A stretch of 64,000 bases of DNA from Sinanaerobacter sp. ZZT-01 (GCF_035621135.1 NZ_CP141728.1:372001-436000); one strand, 5' to 3'; positions 1-9,861 are shown, numbered from the stretch's first letter. Translations and numbers: made by a program. Notes: a model not told the origin generated them from the sequence alone.

Positions 1-3000
1 CCGTGCCGCCGTTTGTTTCAAAGGTTAACGTATAGCTGCTGACGGAAACACCGCCGCCCGAACCACCGCCGTTATTATTGTTGTTCCCACCAGAACTTGC
101 TTTTTTGAGCGTTATTGCACCAAGCGCACCGGTAAGCGTTGCCGGATTGCTGGATTCATTTGTTGCCGCAAGAGTGCTTGCATTGTTTGCTATGCTAAAG
201 TAGTGATATCCGCCTCCAACGGTGTTTCCGACCGCATCGGTTATCTTAGTTCCGCTCGGAAGCATCGATGATGGAACATTCAGCGTCTGGCTTTGTGTTT
301 TCATTTTGGTGGTATCCACCACGCAAACGGCGGCAACGTCGGCAGTTGCGGTAAAGGTGCTGCTTTCATCTATGGTAAAGCTTCCGTCTTTCACATACAC
401 ACCGTAATCGCAGCCGACTATCAGCGTCGAACCGCCGCTAACACTCACATTGCCGCTTGCATCGTTGATTTTTTCTACCTTTAAACCAACAGAGCCAGAA
501 CCAGCGGCCTTCGCAGTCAAGGATGCGCCGCTCTCAACATTTACTTCGCCGCATAAAGCCGCATAGCTATTGTCAGAAGAAATGCTCAGCGTTGTACCAG
601 AGCCGATGACGTTCAACGTACCATCGTAAACACCCAGTGACAAGCTTCCGTTTACCGTTACGTGTGCCCCTTCCTGCACGGTAACCGTATCACGATTGGA
701 ACCCAAGCTGATGATGCCGTTAATGTTAAGGGGCGCCGTGCCTTCAAAGGTTAGGTGCATAGCAGTGCCGCCAGCACCATTGATGCCTCCGCTGATGGTA
801 CTGCCAGAAGATGTATTGATAATTGTGTCATCTGGCAAGGTTAAACTACCACTCACAAAGACGTCACCAAGTGTCAGCGTATTGTTTGTATCGTCCCAAT
901 GATAGCCGTCAGCCGTCAGGTCGCCGCTGTCACCGCCAGTGGTCAGGTCAAGGTCGCCACTAATTTCTTTCACCGGAACACCTTCGTTGGTGTAGGTATC
1001 CCATATAGGAGGACCATCTTCATTTGTCCTTACCAGTACTAAGCCACTGCCTGCCAGCTTCAGCGCCTTAATCTCATCGACCGTTGTGCCAAACTTCATT
1101 TGCAATGTACCGTTATTCTCCAACACACCGCTGTTTTCTGCCTTAATGGTGCCTAAAACCATTGCCTCAACACCACTGTTTATCGTCACCCTTGAGCCAC
1201 TGCCGCTGATGGTAAGGTCGCCCGTAATGTAGGCATCCCCCTCATTGACTGTTAGAGTGCTGCCATCGCTGACGGTAAGGCTACAAGGCACATATGTATC
1301 AATTTGAACCGCACCTCCAGAATCTCCACCACTAGCGGACACCTTGGCACCGTTTTTGAGAACCACATCTCCCTCCGTTAACATGCCGTAAACCAAGCCA
1401 TCCATGGTAACGCTGCAACCGTCTATGGTCAGCGCGCCTATATTGGTGCACTGCCAAGCAGAAACGGTAAGTGAATCGCCGCTGCCGCCTTGAATGGTGA
1501 TGGGCTGAGGTTCACCACTGCCTCCATTCGCATAGATACCTACGCCGCCATCGCTTTTGCTGTTTGTAAGGCTGTTCTCGCCCTCCAACTTGATAATAGT
1601 TTCTGCACTCAATACAAGAGGTGTTGCACTAGCCGAAGTAATGTTGGCATTATGCAAGGTTAGCGTTTCCTTTGTTTCACCGTTTGCAGGGGTGAATAGT
1701 GCATAGCCGTTCCCTGCCTTATAATAGGTGATTACATCAGGAGGCGTGGATAAATCCAGCCCAGCAGAAGCATCAGCACCAGTGCTTTCTATCATCAAAA
1801 TATTTGAATTGATTGCTTTTGTACCACTAATGGAAACTGCGCCGATTATCATGCCTGCATCCCCAATGGTAACCGTACCATTGATGTTTGCAGCGTTAAT
1901 TGCCTTCGCGCTGTTATTTCCGCAAATCAGCACATCATCCGCCTTGATGGTCACATTCGAGGAATTGATTGCCGCCCAGCTGTTGCTGGTAGCAGTAGCG
2001 GTAATGGAAACACTCTTGCAGTTATGCGTGCCATCCTTCGTAATGCTCACACTGCTTGCCCCAACGCCATCTTGGCTAGTGCCTGCAATCGATACCTCAT
2101 CTGCCTGAATGGTCAGTGTGCCCACCTGAAACCCCCATGCAGTGGTTGAGGATAGCTTCCCGCCAGCGGTGATGCTGATGGTTTGGCCAGTTGCCTGAAT
2201 TGCGGCACTACCATTTTCAGTGCCGTTGAGTGTAATATCCTTGGCTGCTGCCAATGCTACCCCGCCAGAGGCCTCAACACATTCATAATAATCACCACAG
2301 CTCATTTGGATACTTCCATTTGTTGAATTAACTGTTACAACGTCGGAAGTATCACTCTTACCACTGTAGATATCGCTGCCACTGCTTGCGTTAATAATTA
2401 CATCATCCAGTGCTGATATAGTGATGGTACCCAATTCGCTTCTTAGAGCACAGCAGCCACTGCCACCATGGGTAATGTCAATTTTGCCCCTTGGTGCATT
2501 TAGCGTAATGCCATTTGTCCCCTTAATTTTTTCTTGTTTGTTTGTCTTTTCTGTATCATCAATGATAATATCTCCGTCCGTGGCTGTGAGGGACACTACG
2601 CCATTGCCAGAATTGAAATAATAGCCTGACTTCGATGTAATACTCTTTGCCGAAACAGTGATGTCACCGATAGTGGAAATCGGTTGATATACGGTATCAA
2701 AGGTCAGGTCGCCATCAATGCTTATGCTAATCGCACCCATCCCGTTGACATTAACGCCATAAAATGGTGCTTCAAGGGACAAATTGCCGCCGCCTGTGAC
2801 GGACAACGCCTGCCCATTGGTAGTGATAACATTTCCACTGCCCCCTGCCGTCAAGGAATTGGTTCCTGTTACAGTAATGTCAACCAGTTCTGTGGACGGT
2901 AACGTTAAAGCGGTAGCATCCGTCGTAGCAATGGTTGCATCGTGGAACTCCAGCTTTGCCTTTGTTTCACCCTCTGCTGGGGTGAACAGTGCATAACCAT

Positions 3001-3988
3001 CTCCTGCCTTATAGCGTGTCACTACTGTAGGCGCATTATAGGTCGAGTCTTCATTGCCACTGCTGTCTTTTCCCGAAATATTCATCCCACTTTCGCTAAT
3101 ATCGCCGCCGTAAGGGATGAATTCACCATCCACAAGGCAATATACGGTCTCCGATTCACCTGTGAGCACAATTCCGCCGCTCCCAGAAATCTCGCCAGTG
3201 ATACCGGGATCATCCTTGGTTCTGTACATCATTTTCAGGGTACCATTATTCTCCAGTTTGGCGCCATCAGCCACAGTACATGTTGTGGTGACATTAAGCA
3301 CGGTACCGCTGACAATGGTCAGCTTGGAATCACTGCCAGTTACAGCGAGCTTTTGAATCGTGTTCTCCGAGCCGCCGCTCACTGTGACCTGCGTACCTGA
3401 ATCTATGGTAACCACCGTGCCGCCAATGCTGGAATAGAATCCACTCGAAGCGCTGTTGGTCAGCGACAGCGTGCCGTCGCCCGTAATAAGGGTGTCACTG
3501 CCTCCATCGTTATCCAGGGCGCACTTGGCTGCATCGCTTGTAGCCAGACTATTTTCATCCTCCACATAAACGGTGACGGGAACAGGAAATGATCCGTCAT
3601 CCATGTTCCCACTAATCGGCAGATCTAGCGCCGTAGAGCTCTCCGTGCTGATGGTTGCGTTGTGCAGTGTCACCTCGGCGGAGGTCGTTTTACCGCTTTC
3701 TACCGTAGGGTTATACAGCACATAGCCACTCCCCGCCTTCCAGCAATAGGCCTCCGTCAAAGCGTCATAACTCATTCCATCTCCACTGTACATTTGAATG
3801 CCGCTGGTATCGGCTTCGCCCTTATAGGTGTAGGTGATGCCGTCAATGGTAACGGTGTCTGTGTCGGCAACCAGCGAAGATGGATCACTGGGCCAGCCGT
3901 CTGGATAATCCGTTGCCAATGCCGTTGCAGGCAGCAGCCCCAGCACCATGCAAAAGCATAGCAGAATGCTAAAAAATCGTTTTTTCAT
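1..3988 (-). CDS. Giant secreted carbohydrate-binding-like surface protein, C-terminus outside window
   Basis: The reading frame is open from an ATG at 3988 to the window edge (at least 1329 codons). The ATG follows AGGAGG by 6 bases. Residues 1-26 are a signal peptide (MKKRFF, hydrophobic core, ending ATALA). The rest is Ser/Thr/Gly/Asn-rich with many short valine-rich beta strands, as in beta-helix or the clostridial carbohydrate-binding surface family. A module header of the form YKAG-GYxLF/YxPxxGxTKxxxxLHxATI recurs near residues 75-115, 310-345 and 745-785. At the edge a Gly/Asn linker leads into YTLTFETNGGT, the start of an InlB B-type repeat, so more such repeats and perhaps an anchor probably follow outside the window. 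It is last in a leftward operon after two receiver-like genes. The exact ligand is unknown. Confidence 0.8.
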   Translation of the reverse strand, partial: MKKRFFSILLCFCMVLGLLPATALATDYPDGWPSDPSSLVADTDTVTIDGITYTYKGEADTSGIQMYSGDGMSYDALTEAYCWKAGSGYVLYNPTVESGKTTSAEVTLHNATISTESSTALDLPISGNMDDGSFPVPVTVYVEDENSLATSDAAKCALDNDGGSDTLITGDGTLSLTNSASSGFYSSIGGTVVTIDSGTQVTVSGGSENTIQKLAVTGSDSKLTIVSGTVLNVTTTCTVADGAKLENNGTLKMMYRTKDDPGITGEISGSGGIVLTGESETVYCLVDGEFIPYGGDISESGMNISGKDSSGNEDSTYNAPTVVTRYKAGDGYALFTPAEGETKAKLEFHDATIATTDATALTLPSTELVDITVTGTNSLTAGGSGNVITTNGQALSVTGGGNLSLEAPFYGVNVNGMGAISISIDGDLTFDTVYQPISTIGDITVSAKSITSKSGYYFNSGNGVVSLTATDGDIIIDDTEKTNKQEKIKGTNGITLNAPRGKIDITHGGSGCCALRSELGTITISALDDVIINASSGSDIYSGKSDTSDVVTVNSTNGSIQMSCGDYYECVEASGGVALAAAKDITLNGTENGSAAIQATGQTISITAGGKLSSTTAWGFQVGTLTIQADEVSIAGTSQDGVGASSVSITKDGTHNCKSVSITATATSNSWAAINSSNVTIKADDVLICGNNSAKAINAANINGTVTIGDAGMIIGAVSISGTKAINSNILMIESTGADASAGLDLSTPPDVITYYKAGNGYALFTPANGETKETLTLHNANITSASATPLVLSAETIIKLEGENSLTNSKSDGGVGIYANGGSGEPQPITIQGGSGDSLTVSAWQCTNIGALTIDGCSVTMDGLVYGMLTEGDVVLKNGAKVSASGGDSGGAVQIDTYVPCSLTVSDGSTLTVNEGDAYITGDLTISGSGSRVTINSGVEAMVLGTIKAENSGVLENNGTLQMKFGTTVDEIKALKLAGSGLVLVRTNEDGPPIWDTYTNEGVPVKEISGDLDLTTGGDSGDLTADGYHWDDTNNTLTLGDVFVSGSLTLPDDTIINTSSGSTISGGINGAGGTAMHLTFEGTAPLNINGIISLGSNRDTVTVQEGAHVTVNGSLSLGVYDGTLNVIGSGTTLSISSDNSYAALCGEVNVESGASLTAKAAGSGSVGLKVEKINDASGNVSVSGGSTLIVGCDYGVYVKDGSFTIDESSTFTATADVAAVCVVDTTKMKTQSQTLNVPSSMLPSGTKITDAVGNTVGGGYHYFSIANNASTLAATNESSNPATLTGALGAITLKKASSGGNNNNNGGGSGGGVSVSSYTLTFETNGGT

Positions 3989-4010
3989 GTTGTTCCTCCT
4001 TCAAATTCTC

Positions 4011-4370
4011 TTATATACATTGTTTTAAAATAAGGGGTATCGTTGGCTCCAAATCTGGTGGGCCTGTGCCAAAAAAATTTACACCAAGACGCCTTGCTTC
4101 GGGCTCAAATTCCCCGCGGTCGCACAGCCATAAAATGGGTAGTGTGCTTTTTTGCGTTCGCAGATAATCACAGGCGGCAAGCCCCCGTGCCCCAGAATAA
4201 CCCACAATGGCAAGCTCCACTGATGGGTCGTTCTGTAAAAAATACGCCAGCTTAACATCTCCCCGCCGTTCTCGCTCATCAAAAAAACGTAGAATTTGAA
4301 AACCGCCATATTGCTCCAGTATGTGGTATATTTTTTCATCAACACCGCACAACGCAATCATTTTTTTCAT
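4011..4370 (-). CDS. Small degenerate receiver-like protein (second of pair)
   Basis: This encodes 119 residues starting MKKMIALCG. The ATG overlaps the upstream TGA (ATGA), so translation is coupled to the 4367-4738 gene; a longer open frame upstream of this ATG only overlaps that gene. The alternating hydrophobic strands (LAIVGYSG, LPILWLCDRG) look like a CheY-type fold. The acidic pocket and phospho-acceptor Asp are not in usual form and there is no output domain. It lies 22 bases upstream of the giant surface protein gene. A role as a regulator or adaptor for that protein is inference from context only. Confidence 0.6.
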   Translation of the reverse strand: MKKMIALCGVDEKIYHILEQYGGFQILRFFDERERRGDVKLAYFLQNDPSVELAIVGYSGARGLAACDYLRTQKSTLPILWLCDRGEFEPEARRLGVNFFGTGPPDLEPTIPLILKQCI

Positions 4371-4738
4371 GGTTCCGTTTCCTCCTTTCCCTGCTGTAAA
4401 CAGCCTGCAATGGCTTCCCAAAGCTCCAAATCGGAGATTGGTCTTTGCAAAAAACAGGTCACACGGTACTGATAGCCGAACAGGCTGTAATCCTCATCGG
4501 AAATCCACAGAAGAGGAACGTCCGGTGCTTTTTCTCTGAGACGACGTACCGCTTCCAGCCCTGCCACGCCGTTTAACACGACAATGAGCAGCGAAAACGG
4601 CTTTAATTCCAGTATCTTTAGAAGTGCCCCTGCGCTATTACACTCCGTAATTTCAATCCTTTGTGGGAGAGCCGCCGTTACCAGACGGTTTTCCCAGACG
4701 TCCTCTTCCAAGAACGCCGCGCACAATGCGACATTCAC
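4367..4738 (-). CDS. Pseudo-receiver (CheY-like) protein (first of pair)
   Basis: The start is taken as GTG at 4738, about 6 bases after AGGAGGAGG; an in-frame ATG further upstream (4780) has no ribosome-binding site. The 123 residues follow the receiver pattern: strand FSLLIVVLNG, helix GLEAVRRLREKAPDVP, strand LLWISDED, then CFLQRPI. The phospho-acceptor position is Asn (VVLNG) instead of Asp, and the conserved Lys-Pro is Arg-Pro, so phosphorylation is unlikely. There is no DNA-binding domain. It is the first gene of the leftward operon facing the LytTR regulator. The function is not known. Confidence 0.6.
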   Translation of the reverse strand: MNVALCAAFLEEDVWENRLVTAALPQRIEITECNSAGALLKILELKPFSLLIVVLNGVAGLEAVRRLREKAPDVPLLWISDEDYSLFGYQYRVTCFLQRPISDLELWEAIAGCLQQGKEETEP

Positions 4739-4828
4739 GCGACCTCCTCCTTCCTTAAAATGCAAATAAAAAACTACCACACCTCTTCCACCGAAGAAGT
4801 ATGATAGTTTTTATTAGGGTATCATTTT

Positions 4829-4834
4829 GTCAAG
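4829..4834 (-). promoter_or_regulatory. -35-like TTGACA facing the leftward operon
   Basis: A perfect TTGACA reads leftwards in the divergent intergenic region, about 90 bases upstream of the GTG at 4738. No good TATAAT lies 17 bases downstream of it, so the promoter is probably weak or activator-dependent. It touches the leftmost CAAG-type octamer of the repeat array at 4831. Confidence 0.35.
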
Positions 4835-4883
4835 TGTTTTTCAACAGGTTATGATCAAGCGGTCGAAAATCTGCACAAGCGGT
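4831..4883 (+). promoter_or_regulatory. LytTR-type direct repeat array
   Basis: Two identical octamers CAAGCGGT occur at 4856-4863 and 4876-4883, 20 bases apart (about two helical turns), in the orientation of the downstream operon. Two looser copies, CAAGTGTT (4831) and CAACAGGT (4842), precede them. Paired direct repeats spaced about 21 bases are the known geometry of LytTR DNA-binding sites (AgrA, VirR, ComE). The last repeat abuts the -35 position of the TATAAT at 4907. Binding by the LytTR protein encoded directly downstream is inferred. Confidence 0.55.
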
Positions 4884-4906
4884 TATTTTTTCCCTGAAAT
4901 ATATGG

Positions 4907-4912
4907 TATAAT
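4907..4912 (+). promoter_or_regulatory. -10 box TATAAT for the LytTR operon
   Basis: A perfect TATAAT lies 39 bases before the ATG at 4951. The -35 position 17-18 bases upstream is poor (TTATTT/TATTTT), as expected for an activator-dependent promoter, and is contacted by the CAAGCGGT repeat. Confidence 0.5.
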
Positions 4913-4950
4913 GTTAACTGGATAATTATGTACAGAAGGAGGGATTTCAA

Positions 4951-5676
4951 ATGAATGCGGCAATCGTAGATGATATGGCTACTGAGTGTGAAATACTCCG
5001 CAGCCTTTTGAAGCAATATGAAACCAATCAGCATCAACCAATGCAAATTACAGAATTTCATAGTGGCAGGGAATTGCTTGCCGATTACATACCGGGCAGC
5101 TATGACGTTGTCTTTATGGATATTTATCTGAACAACGAAAACGGTGTGGACTGCGCCTTAAAACTGCGGCAGCTGGACGAGAATCTTAATCTTATTTTTC
5201 TTACCACCAGCTCAGAATTTGGTGTAAAAAGCTATGATGTCCGTGCGGCGGATTACATCGTAAAGCCCGCTACGCTGGAAAAGCTAACAAGAGCACTTCA
5301 CTACTGCAAGATTGCAGAGCCGCAGAGCGTTCCCTCCATCACGGTTACTACAAGGAATCAGCTGCTGGAAATCACGCTGGACAGGATTCTCTATGCCGAT
5401 TATCAGAACCGCTGTGCTTGTATCCATTTAAAGGACTGTCTCGTTCCGGTATCCGGCAGCTTCTCGGAGCTTACCGATAAATTTTGCTCCTATCCGCAGT
5501 TTATGTCCTGCTTTAAGGGCATTGTTATTAACCTAAAGGAAGTGCGGGAGCTAGAAGCTGATTATCTCATCTTGAAAAATGGGGAGCAGCTGCCGGTCAG
5601 CCGCCGCCTGCAAAAACAGGTTCAGCAGAAGCGGCTGAGTCTCTCCGCCGGTTCGCTGCGGGGGGATGGAATATGA
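4951..5676 (+). CDS. LytTR-family response regulator
   Basis: This is a 241-residue response regulator. Residues 1-118 are a receiver with the acidic pair DD (8-9), phospho-acceptor Asp57 in VFMDIYL, Thr in FLTTSS and Lys in YIVKPA. Residues about 134-230 form a LytTR DNA-binding domain (ILYADYQNRCACIHL, SFSELTDKF, FMSCFKGIVINL, LPVSRRL). The ATG follows AAGGAGGG. Its stop overlaps the ATG of the next gene (ATGA). With the kinase two genes downstream it forms an AgrC/AgrA- or VirS/VirR-like two-component system, probably acting on the repeats at 4831-4883. Confidence 0.9.
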   Translation: MNAAIVDDMATECEILRSLLKQYETNQHQPMQITEFHSGRELLADYIPGSYDVVFMDIYLNNENGVDCALKLRQLDENLNLIFLTTSSEFGVKSYDVRAADYIVKPATLEKLTRALHYCKIAEPQSVPSITVTTRNQLLEITLDRILYADYQNRCACIHLKDCLVPVSGSFSELTDKFCSYPQFMSCFKGIVINLKEVRELEADYLILKNGEQLPVSRRLQKQVQQKRLSLSAGSLRGDGI

Positions 5677-7934
5677 AGCAGATACTTGCACTGATTTTAA
5701 CCGCTCTGCTGTTTTGTACAGCACTTGCACCGCCTGTACTGGCGGCAGAGGAACTGATTGTACCTGCCGAAACCACGGATACTGTTACCGATTCCGACAG
5801 CGCTTCTGTTTCGGATGACAGTATAGACACCGCGACTCCTTCCGATGCAGATATGGTAACGGATGGTGATGAAACTAGCGGTACAGACGACAGTACTGTC
5901 GGAGCGGACGGAACTGAAGACAGCGCCGTTCCTGACAGCTTTGACTATGCCGGCAGCATCATTTCCTATACTACCCCAGATGCTTTCACAGGTACGTTCA
6001 ATACGGATTGCGGCGATACCGACTTTACGCAGTTACAGAATGAACTGGATTCTTTCAGCATTTCTGCCACAGCGGAAAAGGATGGTTCTTCCTATCCGCT
6101 TACATTGTCTGTTACATGGGATTTCAGCACAGTGGATACAGAGACACCCGGTACTTACACTGTGATCGGAAACATTTCTGTTCCAGCCGGAGCAACGCTT
6201 TTGGAAGGACTAGAAAATACGGTCTCCATTTCCGTACAGGTAACTGCTCCGCTACTTACCGTAACGCCTGCTGCAATCACTCTGACCAGCTTTGATGAAC
6301 CAGATCGGACAGATGCCGTGGCATTCCCCATAGGAACCACGCAGGAGGAGCTTTCCAATTGGTTTGCCGATTCCATCGCAGGCTTCATCGGCTATGACGC
6401 AGAGGGCAATCCCTATGACTTAAACTCAGGTTCATGGTCTTTGGATGCCGTAGACACTGTCACAGCTGGCGTGTACTATGCTTTTACATCACCTGACCTT
6501 GGAATAGAATATACTCTTGCAGATGGTGTTTCTCTGCCCCGGCAGCTTTGCGCGGTTTCCATTCAGGTTCCCGGTGAACCGGATATTAACTGCTGTGTAG
6601 CGGGACGCGGCTTCCTGCACTTTCCGTGGGTGCTTTCTGCCGTACAGGAGGAACAGCTGGAGGAGTTTGCTGTATGGCTACGGCTAGATGACGGAGAATG
6701 GACAAGCTTAAATGATGGCTTCCTGTCTGTCTCCGATGGTCTCCAGCTTTCCCAGCGAGTGCTTACCTATGGAAGCACTTATGAACTTAAAGTGACCTAT
6801 CCCGGCGGTCAGACCGGTGTTCTGACCTTTCAATATGACGGAGAGCTTAGTATACTTGATTATTCCGGCGGCGATCGGGATGGCGGCGATGTAAACGGCG
6901 GAGGTTCGGGAACCGGCACGCAACCAGCTCCAATCCCAACTCAGCCACCAGATAATTCCAATGAGGATAACAATTCAGGTGATGTTAATGATTCGCCTGA
7001 TACGAGCGATTCCTCCTCAGATGCAGATGACACACCACAGGATTCAGGCTCCTCATCAGGAGAACAACAGGAACCGCAGGGAGAACCGGATTCCTCAACA
7101 GGTGAAGATGAGCCAGCTTCAGCAGTGACTCAATCACCCAGTGACTCTCAAAGTAACGACAGTCATAACAGCGATGGCAATTCACAGGCTCAGGTTCCTG
7201 TAACAGAGAAACCGACAGCCGTAACTCCTGCCACTCCGACTGAATCAGCGGTACCAGTGTTTTCCGATGCTTTCTTTACACGGGAAACAGAGAGTACTTC
7301 TGCTGAGCAAAAAAACGATACAGTACCCAAACCGAAGGACAGTACCCAAACAGTAGGCAACCCAGTACCGGACGATAACACTACACAGTCGGAGAAAAGC
7401 TTAGAATCTCAGGTATCTTACACTGTTACAGAATCCTATTCTCCTACCCAAACGGTCATTTCCGGTCTGCGTCTAAAGGATCTCTGTAAAGAGGAAGAAA
7501 GCGTCGTATTTGGTTCCGGCGATGTAACCGTCAGTATTCCAAGCAAACTGCTTTTAGCACTGAACCTGTCGGATACGGATACTCTGACTGTTATGTTGAC
7601 CCAGCCGGAAAGCAATCAGATTGTGCTTGCAGTGGAGGTTTCAGGCAAACCGGTTACGCAGCTCTCGGGAACAGTATTTCGGCTTCGATATATGCCACAG
7701 TCTAAACATACTGAGATCACCATCCAAAACGACGCTGGCGAACAAATTACAGATGTTTCCTACGACGGGGAGCTTCTGCGCTTTGCAGCGGATACGGCAG
7801 GAACTTATACCATTACAGAGCTATCAAATACACAGGAGACTGGGAAAAGTACATCGCCTCTGCTTCCTGTATCCGGCGGCTTGCTTTTAGCTGCGGGAGG
7901 AATTACACTTTTCAGGAGGAAACGCCATGGATAA
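5673..7934 (+). CDS. Secreted, membrane/wall-anchored protein between regulator and kinase
   Basis: This encodes 753 residues. A signal peptide (about 1-25, ending VLAAEE) is followed by an acidic Asp/Ser/Thr-rich stretch, Ig-like beta regions (about 85-200 and 200-400), a long low-complexity linker rich in Ser, Asp, Pro, Gln and Thr (about 400-590), and a compact C-terminal domain. The tail has LPVSG, a hydrophobic segment and RRKRHG, which is the layout of a sortase substrate with a variant motif; it could also be a simple membrane anchor. It is coupled to the upstream regulator and overlaps the kinase gene by 8 bases. An extracytoplasmic sensor or target of the two-component system is a reasonable guess. 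No enzymatic motif was seen. Confidence 0.75.
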   Translation: MKQILALILTALLFCTALAPPVLAAEELIVPAETTDTVTDSDSASVSDDSIDTATPSDADMVTDGDETSGTDDSTVGADGTEDSAVPDSFDYAGSIISYTTPDAFTGTFNTDCGDTDFTQLQNELDSFSISATAEKDGSSYPLTLSVTWDFSTVDTETPGTYTVIGNISVPAGATLLEGLENTVSISVQVTAPLLTVTPAAITLTSFDEPDRTDAVAFPIGTTQEELSNWFADSIAGFIGYDAEGNPYDLNSGSWSLDAVDTVTAGVYYAFTSPDLGIEYTLADGVSLPRQLCAVSIQVPGEPDINCCVAGRGFLHFPWVLSAVQEEQLEEFAVWLRLDDGEWTSLNDGFLSVSDGLQLSQRVLTYGSTYELKVTYPGGQTGVLTFQYDGELSILDYSGGDRDGGDVNGGGSGTGTQPAPIPTQPPDNSNEDNNSGDVNDSPDTSDSSSDADDTPQDSGSSSGEQQEPQGEPDSSTGEDEPASAVTQSPSDSQSNDSHNSDGNSQAQVPVTEKPTAVTPATPTESAVPVFSDAFFTRETESTSAEQKNDTVPKPKDSTQTVGNPVPDDNTTQSEKSLESQVSYTVTESYSPTQTVISGLRLKDLCKEEESVVFGSGDVTVSIPSKLLLALNLSDTDTLTVMLTQPESNQIVLAVEVSGKPVTQLSGTVFRLRYMPQSKHTEITIQNDAGEQITDVSYDGELLRFAADTAGTYTITELSNTQETGKSTSPLLPVSGGLLLAAGGITLFRRKRHG

Positions 7935-9861
7935 AAAACCTTTTGTATTACGGCGGTCTTTGGCGCTGCTTCTGATGGTTGCCCTTTCCTCCGCTCTCTT
8001 TCTCGCCCTATACCATTTTGACAACAAGTACACAAAAGCTGCACCCCAAGCCATTAACGGCGCGCTGTATGTTTCAGAAGCGGACTGGACGGACACACCC
8101 ATCCGCTATCTGCGGGACGGCTGGCGTTTCTATGCAGACCGCCTGCTGACACCGGAAACCTTAAAACAGCAGGGTGACAATTATCAGTATCTGTCCATTG
8201 GAGAACAGTCTAATTTTGCCATGGTCGACTCCCGCCGCTCTCCTCATGGAAGTGCCAGCTACGTTTTAACACTGTACCTGCCGGAGGAGGAACATACCTA
8301 TGCCATTGAACTGCCTGAAATCTATTCCGCTTACCGGTTTTACCTTGATGATAAACTGAAGCTGCAAATGGGCGAACCAGACCCGGATGATTATCAGGAC
8401 CAGACCCAATGCCGTGTCATTACCTTTGAAGCCTCCGGCAAGGTGACACTTCTGCTTGCGGTCAGTGACCACTCCTTTTTATACAGCGGCCTTGTTTATC
8501 CGCCTTCCTTTGGCGAACCTCTGAATACTTACACAATTAGAGGACTGCGGTTTGGGATTTGCCTTATTTTGGTCACGGTAACACTGATGCTTGCCATTTT
8601 TAGCTTTTATCTTGCCATCCGTACCCGCCGGGGGAACAATATCTGGCTCTTTTTCCTTTTGTGTCTTTCGACCGCAGTGTTTACTTCCTACTGCGTGGTG
8701 CATGGTATCCTGCCGCTTCCAATCCAGCCATGGTACACGGTAGAACTGGTCAGCGGATATCTGGTAACGCTGCTTGTGATCATTCTCCACAATCGCATCT
8801 GCGACACAAAAAGAACTATGCAGGTAATCAGCCGTGCCACCTCCGGAGTTGTCTGTGTGTTGGTGCTTCTTTACGGGGTATTTGCCTCACAGCTTACACT
8901 GCCGGTGATGCTTGCCTTTTCCAATCTGGTTTTCGGTTTCAAGCTGCTTACCGCTGTTTATCTTCTGTTTACCGCCGCTATGGCGGTACGCCGAACGATA
9001 GAAAAAGCGACCATACTGCTCTATGCGGATATTATATATGCCTGCGCCTTTGTCTGGGATCGCCTCCTTCCAAACTACGAGCCAATCCTTAGCGGCTGGT
9101 TTCAGGAATGGGGCAGCTTAAGCCTTGTCATCGCAACCGGCGTGGTGCTGGGGTATGATATTACCATGGGTTACCGCCACAGCCTTGTATACGCCGAGGA
9201 ACAGCGGCAGATGAAACGACAGCTTACCATGCAGGTGGAACATCTGCGGCAGATGAATCAGAAGGTGGAGGAAAGTGCAAAGCTACGCCATGACTTCCGC
9301 CATCACTTACGCACCCTGATGACACTGGCCGGAGAAGGACACTGTGAGGAATTGGAAAACTACATCCGTGGTATCACAGAAATCAACGAGGGGACCAGAC
9401 TTGGCCGCATCACTGACAACATCGAACTGGACGCACTGGTGCAGTATTACAGCAATCTTGCACAGTCTGCCGGTATCCAGTTCCGCGCAAGGCTCTCGCT
9501 TCCCGCAGTGCTGAATTTTCCGATTGTGGATCTGTGCGGTCTTCTTGGAAACCTTATGGAAAATGCGGTGGAAGCCTGCCAGCGCCAGCAAACCGGGGAT
9601 AAGACCATTTTTATCGCCGGACGGGTACAGGACGGCCAGCTTGAATTTGTTGTGGACAACAGCTTTGCCGGAGAACTCAAAACCAGAGGGGGGAAATATC
9701 TATCCTCTAAGCGAAGCGGCTTTGGCCTTGGCGTTTCCTCCGTCTTGGAAACCGTGGAGCGGTATAACGGTGTAATCAATCTGTACGCCGATGAAAAAGG
9801 CTTTCATGCAGAGTTATCCCTGTCGACAGGGGTAGAAAAAAGAATACCTTCACCGGTATAA
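7927..9861 (+). CDS. 7TM GHKL histidine kinase (AgrC/VirS-type output)
   Basis: This 644-residue sensor kinase begins ATGGATAAAAAAC after AGGAGG. It has a first membrane helix (about 10-30), an extracytoplasmic domain of the 7TM-DISM kind (about 35-205), six or seven further helices (about 208-415), a coiled segment, then the phospho-accepting motif LRHDFRHHL with His455, the N box [13 protein letters not shown] (about 540) and the G box [10 protein letters not shown] (about 598). The HDFxHH motif and missing F box match kinases that pair with LytTR regulators. It closes the operon; its partner is the regulator at 4951-5676. The ligand is unknown. Confidence 0.88.
   Translation: MDKKPFVLRRSLALLLMVALSSALFLALYHFDNKYTKAAPQAINGALYVSEADWTDTPIRYLRDGWRFYADRLLTPETLKQQGDNYQYLSIGEQSNFAMVDSRRSPHGSASYVLTLYLPEEEHTYAIELPEIYSAYRFYLDDKLKLQMGEPDPDDYQDQTQCRVITFEASGKVTLLLAVSDHSFLYSGLVYPPSFGEPLNTYTIRGLRFGICLILVTVTLMLAIFSFYLAIRTRRGNNIWLFFLLCLSTAVFTSYCVVHGILPLPIQPWYTVELVSGYLVTLLVIILHNRICDTKRTMQVISRATSGVVCVLVLLYGVFASQLTLPVMLAFSNLVFGFKLLTAVYLLFTAAMAVRRTIEKATILLYADIIYACAFVWDRLLPNYEPILSGWFQEWGSLSLVIATGVVLGYDITMGYRHSLVYAEEQRQMKRQLTMQVEHLRQMNQKVEESAKLRHDFRHHLRTLMTLAGEGHCEELENYIRGITEINEGTRLGRITDNIELDALVQYYSNLAQSAGIQFRARLSLPAVLNFPIVDLCGLLGNLMENAVEACQRQQTGDKTIFIAGRVQDGQLEFVVDNSFAGELKTRGGKYLSSKRSGFGLGVSSVLETVERYNGVINLYADEKGFHAELSLSTGVEKRIPSPV

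Noticed and set aside
1-4000. Several plus-strand open frames of 60-150 codons over the left surface-protein gene.
   Set aside because: They are shadows of the continuous minus-strand frame, which has signal peptide, ribosome-binding site and domain repeats.
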